Source: an uncultured Faecalibacterium sp.
GTDB lineage: Bacteria > Bacillota > Clostridia > Oscillospirales > Ruminococcaceae
DNA length: 43,118 nucleotides
Direction: 5' to 3'
Assembly: GCA_900765705.1 (NCBI GenBank)
Contig: CAAFSR010000039.1
Span: forward strand, 1-43,118
A program made the translations under genes and the position numbers. This document shows, one piece after another, positions 21,978-30,321 of the stretch (positions within the stretch are counted from its first letter, which is position 1; every line of letters starts with the position of its first letter). Below the pieces are notes generated by a model. The model made no database searches. It was not told the DNA's origin and saw only the letters and a list, made by a program, of their open reading frames with translations.

Positions 21978-24212
21978 GTGGACGAGCAGCAGCTGGAACA
22001 GATCGAAGGCGTCGTGGAGGATATCATCTACGAGAACGAGGACAACGGCTATGCGGTGTTCGAGGTATCCGGCGGCGGTGTGATCACCGTGGTATGCGGC
22101 ATCGTGGGCGAGCTGCACGCGGGCGAAAGCGTTGTCTGCCGTGGCCGGTACGAGAACCACGCCACCTATGGCCGCCAGTTCCACGCGCAGGAATGTGAGA
22201 CCGATATGCCCAAGGACATGGAAGCGGTGTATGCCTTTCTGGCCAGCCGCTCCCTGCCATATATTGGCGCAAGAACTGCGGATAAGATCATTGATATGTT
22301 CGGGGCACAGGCGCTGGAGGTCATTGCCAACGACCCCGCCCGCCTGACCAAGATCCCCGGTATCACGGCAGACAAGGCCGACCGCATCCAGCAGGAGTTC
22401 AAGCGGATGTTCGGTATGCGGGAGCTCATTGCCTATCTGGCGCAGTTCGAGATCAGCCCCCGCAAGGCCATGGAGGTATTCAAGGCCTTTGGCGTGGGCG
22501 CAATGCAGGCCATTGCGTCAAACCCCTATCTGCTGTGCGGCGAGCCGCTGCAGCTGGACTTCCGCCACGCGGACAGCATTGCCCAGTATTACCACATGGA
22601 AGGGGACTGTGCCCAGCGGCTGGAGGCTGCCCTGCTGCGCACGTTGCGTCACAACGCGGGCAACGGCCACACCTGTCTGCCCCGGGCGCAGCTGCTGGCC
22701 ACAGCCTCTAACTTCATCCATCAGCCGCCGGAAAAGCTGGCCCGCGCGCTGGACCACTGCATTGAAACGGAAGAACTGTGCGTCAAAATGTTCGATGCAG
22801 TGCCCTATATCTATCTGCCGGATCTTCTGGCAGCGGAGCAGGATATTGCCGACCGGCTGAACCTGCTGGCAAAGCGCGGCAAGAACACCGCCCGGGATCT
22901 GGATAAAAACATCCAGATCTTAGAGCTGACGCAGGGCTTTGCCTATGCCCCTTTGCAAAGGGAGGCCATCCGCAAGGCTATGACCGAGAACTGCCTTGTG
23001 CTTACCGGTGGTCCCGGCACCGGCAAGACCACCACGGTCAATGCTATTTTGCAGCTGCTGGAAAATCAGGCCGAGCGGGTAGCCCTTTGTGCCCCCACCG
23101 GCCGTGCCGCCAAGCGTCTCAGCGAGCTGACCGGCCGCAAGGCCAGCACCATCCACCGCCTGTTGGAGGTGGACTACACCGGCGGCGTGGTCAGCTTTAT
23201 CCACAACGACAAAAACCTGCTCAAGTGTGACGTGGTTATTCTGGACGAGATGAGCATGGTGGATGTCAAGCTGTTTCAGGCGCTTATTGCGGCGCTGCGC
23301 TACACCTGCCGTATTATTATGGTAGGCGACGCCGACCAGCTGCCCAGCGTAGGCGCGGGCAACATCCTCAGCGAGGTCATCCGCTCCGGCTGCGTGCCCA
23401 CTGTCTGCCTGAACGAGATCTTCCGGCAGGCAAAGCGCAGCCTCATTGTGGAAAACGCCCACCATATCATCTCCGGCGAGCCGCTGCAGAAGGGCGGCAA
23501 GACCGATGACTTCTTCTTTCTGGAAGCTGACGGCGAGGCCGCGCAGCGTCTGGTATGCGACCTTGTCACCACCCGGCTGCCCCGGAGCTACGGCTTTGAC
23601 CCCATCCGGGATATTCAGGTGCTGTGCCCCACAAAGCTTGGCCCCACCGGCACGCAGGCGCTGAATGTGGAGCTGCAGAACCTGCTCAACCCGCCCCAGA
23701 AGGGCAAGCCCCAGCTGCAAAGCGCCGCCCGGGTGTTCCGGGTAGGGGATAAGGTGATGCAGGTGCGCAACAACTACGAGATCGTCTGGAACCGCATTGG
23801 CGGGGAGCAGGGCGTGGGGGCCTACAATGGCGATATCGGCATCGTGGAAAGCATCAACGTGCGGGAGCGCTCTATGGTGGTGCGCATGGACGACCGGCGG
23901 CTGCTTTACCCGGCGGAAAACCTGAACGAGCTGGAAATCGCCTACGCCATCACGGTACACAAAAGTCAGGGCAGCGAGTTCCCGGCGGTGATCCTGCCGG
24001 TGGCGCAGGTGCCGCCAAGGCTGTGTTACCGCAACCTGTTCTACACCGGCGTCACCCGCGCACGCAAATTGTGCGTTGTGGCAGGCCGCAGGGACGTGGT
24101 GAACAGCATGATGAGCAACATCCGCCAGAACCTGCGCTACAGCGGCCTGTGCGCCCTGCTGCAGGCCGGACAGCCGCCATGCCAGCTCAGCACAGAAGGG
24201 GAGAGCCTCTGA
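21978..24212 (+). CDS. recD2: ATP-dependent RecD-like DNA helicase RecD2
   Basis: A 744-aa SF1B 5'-3' helicase of the RecD2/YrrC type, acting without RecBC in replication-fork maintenance and mismatch-linked repair. An N-terminal OB-like domain (~1-85) is followed by helix-hairpin-helix repeats (~85-200; KIPGITADKADRIQ). Then comes the helicase core: Walker A LTGGPGTGKTTTV with K350, Walker B VILDEMSMVD with D423/E424, GDADQLPSVG, and the C-terminal AITVHKSQGSEF. The GTG at 21978 is chosen because a near-perfect AAAGGAGGTG (21962-21971) stands 6-8 nt before it; the in-frame region further upstream is antisense to the divergent gene. Confidence 0.95.
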   Translation: MDEQQLEQIEGVVEDIIYENEDNGYAVFEVSGGGVITVVCGIVGELHAGESVVCRGRYENHATYGRQFHAQECETDMPKDMEAVYAFLASRSLPYIGARTADKIIDMFGAQALEVIANDPARLTKIPGITADKADRIQQEFKRMFGMRELIAYLAQFEISPRKAMEVFKAFGVGAMQAIASNPYLLCGEPLQLDFRHADSIAQYYHMEGDCAQRLEAALLRTLRHNAGNGHTCLPRAQLLATASNFIHQPPEKLARALDHCIETEELCVKMFDAVPYIYLPDLLAAEQDIADRLNLLAKRGKNTARDLDKNIQILELTQGFAYAPLQREAIRKAMTENCLVLTGGPGTGKTTTVNAILQLLENQAERVALCAPTGRAAKRLSELTGRKASTIHRLLEVDYTGGVVSFIHNDKNLLKCDVVILDEMSMVDVKLFQALIAALRYTCRIIMVGDADQLPSVGAGNILSEVIRSGCVPTVCLNEIFRQAKRSLIVENAHHIISGEPLQKGGKTDDFFFLEADGEAAQRLVCDLVTTRLPRSYGFDPIRDIQVLCPTKLGPTGTQALNVELQNLLNPPQKGKPQLQSAARVFRVGDKVMQVRNNYEIVWNRIGGEQGVGAYNGDIGIVESINVRERSMVVRMDDRRLLYPAENLNELEIAYAITVHKSQGSEFPAVILPVAQVPPRLCYRNLFYTGVTRARKLCVVAGRRDVVNSMMSNIRQNLRYSGLCALLQAGQPPCQLSTEGESL

Positions 24213-24262
24213 TAAAACCGCACAGAACAGCGGCAAGGCTTGTATACTTTTTGCCGCAACTA

Positions 24263-24271
24263 TGTTATACT
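24263..24271 (+). promoter_or_regulatory. Extended -10 promoter of mreB
   Basis: TGT-TATACT (24263-24271), 80 nt before the mreB start. The best -35 (TTGTAT, 24240-24245) is 20 nt away, too far for a standard spacer. Confidence 0.45.
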
Positions 24272-24290
24272 AAAGTAGTCTTTGTTTTTT

Positions 24291-24306
24291 GCCCGCAGCT
24301 GCGGGC
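24291..24306 (+). repeat. 16-bp perfect palindrome in the mreB leader
   Basis: GCCCGCAG-CTGCGGGC, preceded by TTTTTT and 45 nt upstream of the mreB start. The T run is on the wrong side for a plus-strand terminator. Confidence 0.55.
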
Positions 24307-24351
24307 ATTCCATACATGATAGAGGAACGCAGAGAAAGGAATCAGGCAATT

Positions 24352-25377
24352 ATGGCACAGAATGATATCGGCATCGACCTTGGTACTACCACCATCATCA
24401 TTGCGCAGGAGGGCAAGGGCGTGGTGCTCAACCAGCCCAGCGTTGTGGCAATGGATACCCGCAAGAACACCGTGCTGGAGGCCGGCGACAAGGCACTGGC
24501 CATGGTGGGACGCACGCCCAACTATATTTCCGCCATCTTCCCGCTGAAGGATGGTGTTATCAGCGACCACACCATGACCCGGGAGCTGATCTGCCGCTTT
24601 GTCAAGCAGGTGTACAGCTCCCACATGGTCAAGCCCCGTGTGGCAGTTTGTGTGCCCGCCGCCATTACCGGCATTGAGAGTGATGCCGTGGTAGAGGCTG
24701 TGGTGGCTGCCGGTGCCCGTCAGGTGTACCTGATCGACGAGCCCATTGCCGCCGCCCTTGGCTCCGGCATCGATATCACCCTGCCGGACGGCCGCATGAT
24801 CATTGATATCGGCGGCGGCACTACGGATATCGCCGTGCTGAGCCTCGGCGGCAAGGTAAAGGCCACCAGTGTGCGTGTGGCCGGCAACCACTATGATGAA
24901 GAGATCCTCAAGCACGTGCGCAACAAATACAGCATCGCCATCGGCCAGCGCACCGCCGAGGAGCTGAAAAAGCACGTTGCCTGCTGCCCCCAGAAGACCG
25001 ACTTCCACGAGAGCATGGAGATCAAGGGCCGCAGCCTGCTTACCGGTCTGCCGGTGCGTGTGACTGTTTCTACCGATGATCTGTACGAACCGGTGATGAT
25101 GCTCAGCGAGCAGATCGGCACCGCAGCCCATCAGGTGCTGGAAAAGACCCCGCCGGAGCTGGCAGGCGATATCTACCGCAATGGCGTTATGCTGACCGGC
25201 GGCGGCGCACAGCTGCACGGTTTGCCCGAGTATCTGAGCCAGGAGCTGAAGGTGGAGGTCACTGTCTCGCCGGATCCCGTAAACTGCGTTGCACTGGGCA
25301 CGGCACAGAGCCTTTCCATCGGTGATAAGCTGGAAACCGGCTTTACGGACGCTACCCCGCGCATCGGCCGCCGCTAA
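24352..25377 (+). CDS. mreB: Rod shape-determining protein MreB
   Basis: A 341-aa bacterial actin. The ATPase loops are visible: IDLGTTTIII at residues 8-17 (phosphate 1), IIDIGGGTTDIAVLSLGG near 148-165 (phosphate 2), and LTGGGAQLHGLPEYL near 285 (adenosine). It polymerises under the membrane and guides lateral wall synthesis. The ATG at 24352 follows AAGGA; an in-frame ATG at 24316 has no ribosome binding site. mreC and mreD do not follow. Mbl or MreBH, paralogues of the same length, cannot be excluded. Confidence 0.92.
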   Translation: MAQNDIGIDLGTTTIIIAQEGKGVVLNQPSVVAMDTRKNTVLEAGDKALAMVGRTPNYISAIFPLKDGVISDHTMTRELICRFVKQVYSSHMVKPRVAVCVPAAITGIESDAVVEAVVAAGARQVYLIDEPIAAALGSGIDITLPDGRMIIDIGGGTTDIAVLSLGGKVKATSVRVAGNHYDEEILKHVRNKYSIAIGQRTAEELKKHVACCPQKTDFHESMEIKGRSLLTGLPVRVTVSTDDLYEPVMMLSEQIGTAAHQVLEKTPPELAGDIYRNGVMLTGGGAQLHGLPEYLSQELKVEVTVSPDPVNCVALGTAQSLSIGDKLETGFTDATPRIGRR

Positions 25378-25439
25378 GGCTGGCTCGTTTTGTCCATGCC
25401 ATATCACAAAGCGGCAAAAAGAAAAATTGTTAATTTTTG

Positions 25440-25468
25440 TTGAAATGGATGGCAAAATACGGTATACT
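25440..25468 (+). promoter_or_regulatory. Promoter of the oadG-oadB unit
   Basis: TTGAAA (25440-25445), 17-nt spacer, TATACT (25463-25468), 70 nt before oadG. An all-AT 7-bp hairpin (25422-25438) just upstream may weakly end mreB transcription. Confidence 0.7.
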
Positions 25469-25537
25469 ATACCCAAATTGATTTTCTGCTAACGATGTTG
25501 TATCGCTCGCAGTATCCAACAAACAGGAGGAAAAACC

Positions 25538-25894
25538 ATGGACTTAGGTTTCGATGTGGTCGTTACCATTACTGGTATCGTGCTGGTGTTCCTGATCCTC
25601 GTGCTGCTGATGGCTATCATCACGCTGGAGGGCAAGATCTTCGACTCGATGAACGCCAAGAAGAAGGCTGCCAAGGCTGCTGCGCAGGCACCTGCCGCAA
25701 AGCCCGCTGCCGCTCCGGTGCAGCAGGCTGCCCCGGCTCCTCAGGTGGAGGAAGGTATCCCCGGTGACGTGGTGGCCGCCATTATGGCTGCTATCCATGC
25801 AATGGGCAACGGCAAGTACACCCTCAAGGCAGTGCGTCGTGGCAAAAATGGCTGGGGCAAGGCCGGCGTGAACGACACCACGGCCCCGTTTTAA
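25538..25894 (+). CDS. OadG family protein (sodium pump decarboxylase gamma subunit)
   Basis: A 118-aa small membrane protein. One N-terminal membrane helix (~residues 8-30) is followed by a short basic stretch. Next comes an Ala/Pro-rich flexible linker (~45-72) and a conserved soluble tail that opens with IPGDVVAAIMAAIHAM. Gamma subunits anchor Na+-translocating decarboxylases (oxaloacetate, methylmalonyl-CoA, glutaconyl-CoA, malonate). ATG 25538 has CAGGAGG at 25524-25530. The beta subunit gene follows after 15 nt. It carries no biotin-attachment MKM motif, so the biotin carrier must be elsewhere. Confidence 0.85.
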   Translation: MDLGFDVVVTITGIVLVFLILVLLMAIITLEGKIFDSMNAKKKAAKAAAQAPAAKPAAAPVQQAAPAPQVEEGIPGDVVAAIMAAIHAMGNGKYTLKAVRRGKNGWGKAGVNDTTAPF

Positions 25895-25909
25895 CACAGG
25901 AGGAAGAGC

Positions 25910-27118
25910 ATGACACAGTTTATTGATACTCTGGTCGGTATTTTCCAAAGTTCCGGCTTTGCACAGTTTGGCCAGCCCGGCGGCTGGCTGTACGCCGTGA
26001 TGATCTGCGTGGGCTGCTTTCTGCTGTACCTCGCCATCGTCAAGGAGTTCGAACCCCTGATCCTGCTGCCCATGGCCTTTGGCATGATCCTTGCCAACCT
26101 TCCCGGCAGCGGCATCATCCACATGCAGTACTTTGTTGGTGACGGCCTGGAGCACCCCATGTGGGTCGAGATCCTGAACAACGGCGGTCTGGCCGATATG
26201 CTCTACATGGGCGTTAAGCTGGGCATCTACCCGCCGCTGATCTTCCTTGGCATTGGCACCATGACCGACTTTGCCCCCCTGATCTCCAACCCCAAGAGCC
26301 TGCTGCTGGGCGCTGCCGCACAGTTCGGCATCTTTGGTACTTACATGGGTGCCCGTCTGCTGGCCGCTTCCGGTCTGGTGGACTTCACCCAGAAGCAGTC
26401 CGCTGCCATTTCTATCATCGGCGGTGCCGACGGCCCGACCGCTATCTTCGTTACCTCCCGTCTGGCACCTGAGCTGCTGGGCAGCATCGCCGTGGCGGCT
26501 TACAGCTACATGGCACTGGTGCCCGTCATCCAGCCGCCCATCATGAAGGCGCTGACCACCTCCAAGGAGCGCTCTGTGGTCATGAAGCAGCTGCGCACCG
26601 TCTCCAAGACCGAGAGGATCATCTTCCCCATCATGGTCACCATCATCGTTTCCCTCATCGTGCCGGATGCCGCCGTTCTGGTCGGTATGCTGATGCTGGG
26701 CAACCTGATGAAGGAGTGCGGCGTTGTGGATCGTATCCAGAAGACTGCCGGTAATGAGCTGATGAACATCATCACCATCTTCCTGGCTCTGTCTGTTGGC
26801 TGCACCACCAGTGCAAACACCTTCCTGAACACCCGCACCCTGTTCATCATCGTGCTGGGTCTGATCGCATTCTCCTTTGGCACTGCAGCCGGTGTGCTGT
26901 GCGGCAAGGTCATGTACAAGCTGACCGGTGGTCAGGTGAACCCCCTGATCGGTTCCGCAGGCGTTTCCGCCGTGCCTATGGCCGCTCGTGTTTCTCAGAA
27001 GGTTGGCCAGAGCGAGAATCCCTCCAACTTCCTGCTGATGCACGCCATGGGCCCCAACGTGGCCGGCGTTATCGGTTCTGCCGTTGCTGCTGGTATCCTG
27101 ATCAACATCTTCGGCTAA
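25910..27118 (+). CDS. Sodium ion-translocating decarboxylase beta subunit (OadB/GcdB family)
   Basis: A 402-aa polytopic membrane protein that decarboxylates carboxybiotin and exports Na+. Family signatures are GMILANLPGSGI near residue 58, the conserved LIFLGIGTMTDFAPLISNP near 112-130, GGADGPTAIFVTSRLAP near 170, and the C-terminal NFLLMHAMGPNVAGVIGSA. ATG 25910 has ACAGGAGGA upstream. Together with the gamma subunit it forms the membrane part of a biotin-dependent sodium pump. The carboxyltransferase (alpha) and biotin carrier are not in this window, so the substrate acid cannot be fixed. Confidence 0.93.
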   Translation: MTQFIDTLVGIFQSSGFAQFGQPGGWLYAVMICVGCFLLYLAIVKEFEPLILLPMAFGMILANLPGSGIIHMQYFVGDGLEHPMWVEILNNGGLADMLYMGVKLGIYPPLIFLGIGTMTDFAPLISNPKSLLLGAAAQFGIFGTYMGARLLAASGLVDFTQKQSAAISIIGGADGPTAIFVTSRLAPELLGSIAVAAYSYMALVPVIQPPIMKALTTSKERSVVMKQLRTVSKTERIIFPIMVTIIVSLIVPDAAVLVGMLMLGNLMKECGVVDRIQKTAGNELMNIITIFLALSVGCTTSANTFLNTRTLFIIVLGLIAFSFGTAAGVLCGKVMYKLTGGQVNPLIGSAGVSAVPMAARVSQKVGQSENPSNFLLMHAMGPNVAGVIGSAVAAGILINIFG

Positions 27119-27140
27119 GCCTTTTCTGAAGCACTATCCC

Positions 27141-27177
27141 AAGAGCCATCGCACAAGGTTGTGCGGTGGTTCTTTTT
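27141..27177 (+). terminator. Terminator of the oadG-oadB unit
   Basis: AAGAGCCATCGCACAA (27141-27156) pairs with TTGTGCGGTGGTTCTT (27159-27174), two G-U pairs, followed by a long T run. Confidence 0.9.
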
Positions 27178-27181
27178 TTGT

Positions 27182-27210
27182 TTGTGTTTGGCTTCTGCTT
27201 GTGCTATCAT
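27182..27210 (+). promoter_or_regulatory. Promoter of the alpha/beta hydrolase gene
   Basis: TTGTGT (27182-27187), 17-nt spacer, extended -10 TGC-TATCAT (27205-27210), directly after the oad terminator. Confidence 0.55.
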
Positions 27211-27256
27211 AGAGAAAAACAGGGTACAGAACGCCCCCAGAACAGGAGGGAATGTT

Positions 27257-27949
27257 ATGGAAAAGATCAAACTCGAAATTGCAGGCATTCCGGCTGTCCT
27301 GTACGGCAAGCGCAGCCGTAAGGTCTATCTTTACGTCCATGGCAAAAACGGCAGCGCAGCCGAGGCTGCCCGCTTTGCCCGCACAGCCTGCCCAGCAGGC
27401 TGGCAGGTGCTGGCTGTCGATCTGCCGGAGCACGGCAGCCGGAAGAACTGCCCGGAAAAGCTTGTGCCGTGGGTGGTCACCCGGGAATTGCAGGCGGTCT
27501 GTGCCCGGATGCAGCCGGTGTGGAAGCATATCCGGGTGTATGGGGTCAGCATCGGGGCGTGGTTTGCCATGCAGGCGCTGCAAACGCAGCAGCCGGAAAA
27601 GGCGCTGCTTGTGTCCCCGGTGGTGGATATGGAAAAGCTTATCCTTGACCTGATGCAGCAGGCAGGGGTGACGGAGGAGCAGCTGCACGCGGAAGGGGAG
27701 ATGTCCACCGCCATGGGGGAGACCCTCTCGTGGCCGTACCTATGCTGGGTGCGGGAGCATCCGCTGCACTGGAAGGTGCCCACCCGGGTGCTCTATGCCG
27801 ATGCAGACCCCCTTGCCGGGCACGCCGCTATGGAGCGCTTCCGGCAGCAGACCGGGGCACACCTGACTATTCTGGAGGGCGGGGAACACTGGTTCCACAC
27901 CGAGACTCAGCTGGCCGCTCTGCAAAGCTGGGAACGCTATAATTTGTAA
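27257..27949 (+). CDS. Alpha/beta hydrolase
   Basis: A 230-aa single-domain hydrolase. The nucleophile elbow GVSIGA places S98 as catalytic serine. D182 or D184 in YADADPL and H211 in GGEHWFH complete the triad. The oxyanion strand YLYVHGKNG (~24-32) is in the usual place. ATG 27257 follows AGGAGGG. It is a stand-alone gene with its own promoter and terminator. The closest general type is a short-chain esterase/lysophospholipase-like hydrolase; the substrate is unknown. Confidence 0.82.
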   Translation: MEKIKLEIAGIPAVLYGKRSRKVYLYVHGKNGSAAEAARFARTACPAGWQVLAVDLPEHGSRKNCPEKLVPWVVTRELQAVCARMQPVWKHIRVYGVSIGAWFAMQALQTQQPEKALLVSPVVDMEKLILDLMQQAGVTEEQLHAEGEMSTAMGETLSWPYLCWVREHPLHWKVPTRVLYADADPLAGHAAMERFRQQTGAHLTILEGGEHWFHTETQLAALQSWERYNL

Positions 27950-27990
27950 AGCAAAACGCCGCCGACGGCATCGTCAGCGGCGTTTTGCTT
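27949..27990. terminator. Bidirectional terminator between the hydrolase gene and cstA
   Basis: A perfect 14-bp outer stem (27949-27962 with 27977-27990) and a nested GACG/CGTC stem. AT-rich flanks on both sides serve the two convergent genes. It begins at the last base of the hydrolase stop codon. Confidence 0.85.
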
Positions 27991-28024
27991 ATTGAAAACA
28001 GGATTGTGAATGGCAGAATTGAAA

Positions 28025-29752
28025 TCAGGCTTTTGCTTCGCTGTTGTGCTCAGCCTTCTTGTAGGCGGAGAAAGAGTGGAACACGATGTTCAAGCCCAGC
28101 ACGATCAGCAGCACGGCAAGGATCAGCTGCAGGCCGTTTGCAATGAACACTGCGCCCCAAGTGGTCTCACCAGCAGGGATAGTGACAGAGGCGGCAGTGC
28201 TGATGGCCTTGACCATAGCGATCAGGCGCTGTACCAGTGCGGTAAAGGTGACGCACAGCATGATGATCAGCGGGGGAAACAGCATCTTGTTGCTGCGGCC
28301 GGTCACCTTGAGGAACACGCACAGAGTGGCCAGCACCAGTGCGCTCAGCAGCTGGTTGGCAGAACCGAACAGCGGCCAGATGTTGGCGTAGCCGATCTTG
28401 GTCAGGATAAAGCCGAACACCAGCGTGATAAAGGTGGAGAAGTACACATTGCAGAACAGCTTGCGCCAGCCCTCAGCGTGCTCCATATCATCCACGCTGA
28501 ACAGCTCCTGAAAGCTCATGCGGCCAATGCGGGCCACGGCATCCAGACTGGTCAGTGCCAGTGCGGAAACGCACATGGTCATAAACACGGTGGCAGCGTA
28601 GGCGGGCACGCCGAACATCTCAAAGAAACCGGCAACGCCGCGGCTGAAGATCTGGAAGGGAGTGCCTGCGGCAGGGGTGCCGTCGGCAGCTGCGGCAGCA
28701 CCGGCCACGCACAGGGCCAGCACAGCCAGCAGGCTTTCAAGGATCATAGCACCGTAGCCGACCTTCAGCATATCCTTCTCGTTCTCAACGGTCTTGGAGG
28801 AGGTGCCGGAGGAAACAAGGCTGTGGAAGCCGGAAACTGCACCGCAGGCCACAGTAACGAACAGGATGGGGAACATGGTGCCCAGCTTCTCGTTGGTAAA
28901 GCCGGTAAACACGGGCAGGTTCATGGTGGGATGTGCCACCAGCAGGCCAACCACAGCACCCACGATCATGGCCACGAACATAAAGGTGGTCATGTGGTCA
29001 CGGGGCTGCTTGAGCAGCCACATGGGCAGCACGGCGGCAAAAAAGATGTACACGAAGGTGATGTAGCTCCATGCAGCCTTGCCCAGGATCAGGGGCAGGT
29101 TTGCACCGATGACAAAGGACAGCACGATGAACACGATGCTGATAACGCTTTCCTTCCAGCCGGAGAAGTTGAACTTCTTCTGCAGCAGGCCAAAGATAAC
29201 GGCAAACACCATGAACATGATGGACACCATACCGGCAGCGCCGTTGGTCTGGGCAGCCTCAACCAGCGCGCCGTCTGCGCCAAAGGCGTTGAAAGTGCCG
29301 GCTACCATGTCCGCAAAGGCGGCGATCACGATACCGCAGAACAGCCAGCAGAACAGCAGGAACAACTTGCGACCGGTCTTGCCGATGTACTTTTCAATCA
29401 GCATACCCATGCTCTTGCCGTCGTTTTTAACGGAAGCATACAGTGCGCCAAAGTCGGTAACTGCGCCAAAGAAGATGCCGCCCAGCAGCACCCACAGCAG
29501 CACCGGCAGCCAGCCGAAGGCAGCTGCCTGAATAGCACCGGTAACAGGGCCTGCACCGGCAATGGAGCTGAACTGGTGGGTAAACACGGTCCAGCCGTTG
29601 GTGGGAACGTAGTCCCGGCCGTCCTCGTGGACGACTGCCGGGGTCTTAGCGGTGGGGTCGATGCCCCACTTGTTAGCCAGCCAGCGGCCGTAAAGCACAT
29701 AAGCGCCAAACAGGCACACCGCTGCGATCAATACGATGACCAGCGTATTCAT
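28025..29752 (-). CDS. cstA: CstA family carbon starvation/peptide or pyruvate transporter
   Basis: A 575-aa protein with about sixteen membrane helices, similar in length to clostridial CstA. Recognisable stretches are HQFSSIAGAGPVTGAIQAA near residues 58-76, GGIFFGAVTDFGALYASVKNDGKS near 90-113, and SGFHSLVSSGTSSKTV near 310. In E. coli, CstA and BtsT import peptides and/or pyruvate during carbon limitation. The start at 29752 has AAAGAGGT upstream. Its unusual feature is the regulation: a full T-box leader with terminator precedes it, so expression should rise when a particular tRNA is uncharged. Confidence 0.93.
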   Translation of the reverse strand: MNTLVIVLIAAVCLFGAYVLYGRWLANKWGIDPTAKTPAVVHEDGRDYVPTNGWTVFTHQFSSIAGAGPVTGAIQAAAFGWLPVLLWVLLGGIFFGAVTDFGALYASVKNDGKSMGMLIEKYIGKTGRKLFLLFCWLFCGIVIAAFADMVAGTFNAFGADGALVEAAQTNGAAGMVSIMFMVFAVIFGLLQKKFNFSGWKESVISIVFIVLSFVIGANLPLILGKAAWSYITFVYIFFAAVLPMWLLKQPRDHMTTFMFVAMIVGAVVGLLVAHPTMNLPVFTGFTNEKLGTMFPILFVTVACGAVSGFHSLVSSGTSSKTVENEKDMLKVGYGAMILESLLAVLALCVAGAAAAADGTPAAGTPFQIFSRGVAGFFEMFGVPAYAATVFMTMCVSALALTSLDAVARIGRMSFQELFSVDDMEHAEGWRKLFCNVYFSTFITLVFGFILTKIGYANIWPLFGSANQLLSALVLATLCVFLKVTGRSNKMLFPPLIIMLCVTFTALVQRLIAMVKAISTAASVTIPAGETTWGAVFIANGLQLILAVLLIVLGLNIVFHSFSAYKKAEHNSEAKA

Positions 29753-29837
29753 AGTTTTCTACCTCTTTCCTTTTTTCATTCCGCAACAGGTTCGGAACGA
29801 TAGGCTGCCGTCCGGCAAGTTTTGTCCCCCGGAGCGT

Positions 29838-29896
29838 AAAAAACCTTCGTCCTCAGTACACGACCGGTCCTTCCGGTCATGCTCCGAAGACGAAGG
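29838..29896 (-). terminator. T-box-controlled terminator before cstA
   Basis: On the minus strand CCTTCGTC (29896-29889) pairs with GACGAAGG (29851-29844). GACCGG/CCGGTC lies at the tip, and TTTTTT (29843-29838) follows. The start of this stem can also pair with GCGAAG before the T-box core, the alternative antiterminator. Confidence 0.85.
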
Positions 29897-30178
29897 CTTC
29901 TGCACCCGCCTGCCAGGGCGTGTGCAATACTCCGCGGTACCACTTCGCTTGCTGTCTTATAACAGCCACTCTCCCACGCATGACACCTTTGCCATGCTGC
30001 CCGGTAACGTGGGCTGGACGGCACCGTGCTACTAAGGGCACAAGGCCCTGTTCACACAGGCTGCTCGCAGGCGAGGGTCTTCTGCTCCTGACTGCCGCTT
30101 TTGCACCCGACAAGCGGCTCTCTGAAAGAGGGTGCTGCAGAAGATCATGTCCTGTTCCTTGCATTTGCTGAATGATTG
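29838..30178 (-). promoter_or_regulatory. T-box leader riboswitch of cstA (specifier probably proline CCU)
   Basis: Read on the minus strand from the predicted transcription start near 30178. Stem I has lower helix CAGG/CCTG, upper helix CTTCTGC/GCAGAAG, AGAGAG (30123-30118) and a distal hairpin GCCGCTT...AAGCGGC with GGGTGCAA. The specifier loop between the two helices has ACCCTCG on its 3' side; by alignment with other T-boxes the specifier is CCT (30076-30074), a proline codon. A GCTGT-TATAAG-ACAGC hairpin (stem III) precedes the T-box core AAGTGGTACCGCGG. The TGGT there would pair with a tRNA ending in ACCA, matching the A discriminator of tRNA-Pro. An extra hairpin (TGCAC-A-CGCC...GGCG-G-GTGCA) lies inside the antiterminator arm. 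The element ends in a terminator and T6. Confidence 0.85.
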
Positions 30179-30184
30179 TGTCCT

Positions 30185-30213
30185 ACTTTATTCCCGTTTT
30201 CATCAATTGTCAA
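30185..30213 (-). promoter_or_regulatory. Promoter of the T-box-cstA transcript
   Basis: Minus strand TTGACA (30213-30208), 17-nt spacer, TAAAGT (30190-30185). It places the transcription start just before T-box stem I. Confidence 0.8.
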
Positions 30214-30321
30214 TATTCCGGCAACAAGTTCGGAGGATGCGCCAATTCAGACCATTTTCTGAGAACAATTTTTAGGTGATTTTCTTTCATGTGTGAAGAG
30301 AATAAAAGTAAACATAACTTT

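Noticed and set aside
28010..29803. Long plus-strand frame opposite cstA
   Set aside because: Antisense to a conserved membrane protein; the translation is His/Gln-rich and has no domain.
30074..30079. Aspartate (GAC) as T-box specifier
   Set aside because: GAC overlaps the helix GCAGAAG and would need a C or wobble match to the G discriminator of tRNA-Asp, whereas the T-box bulge is TGGT. Proline CCT fits both positions better.
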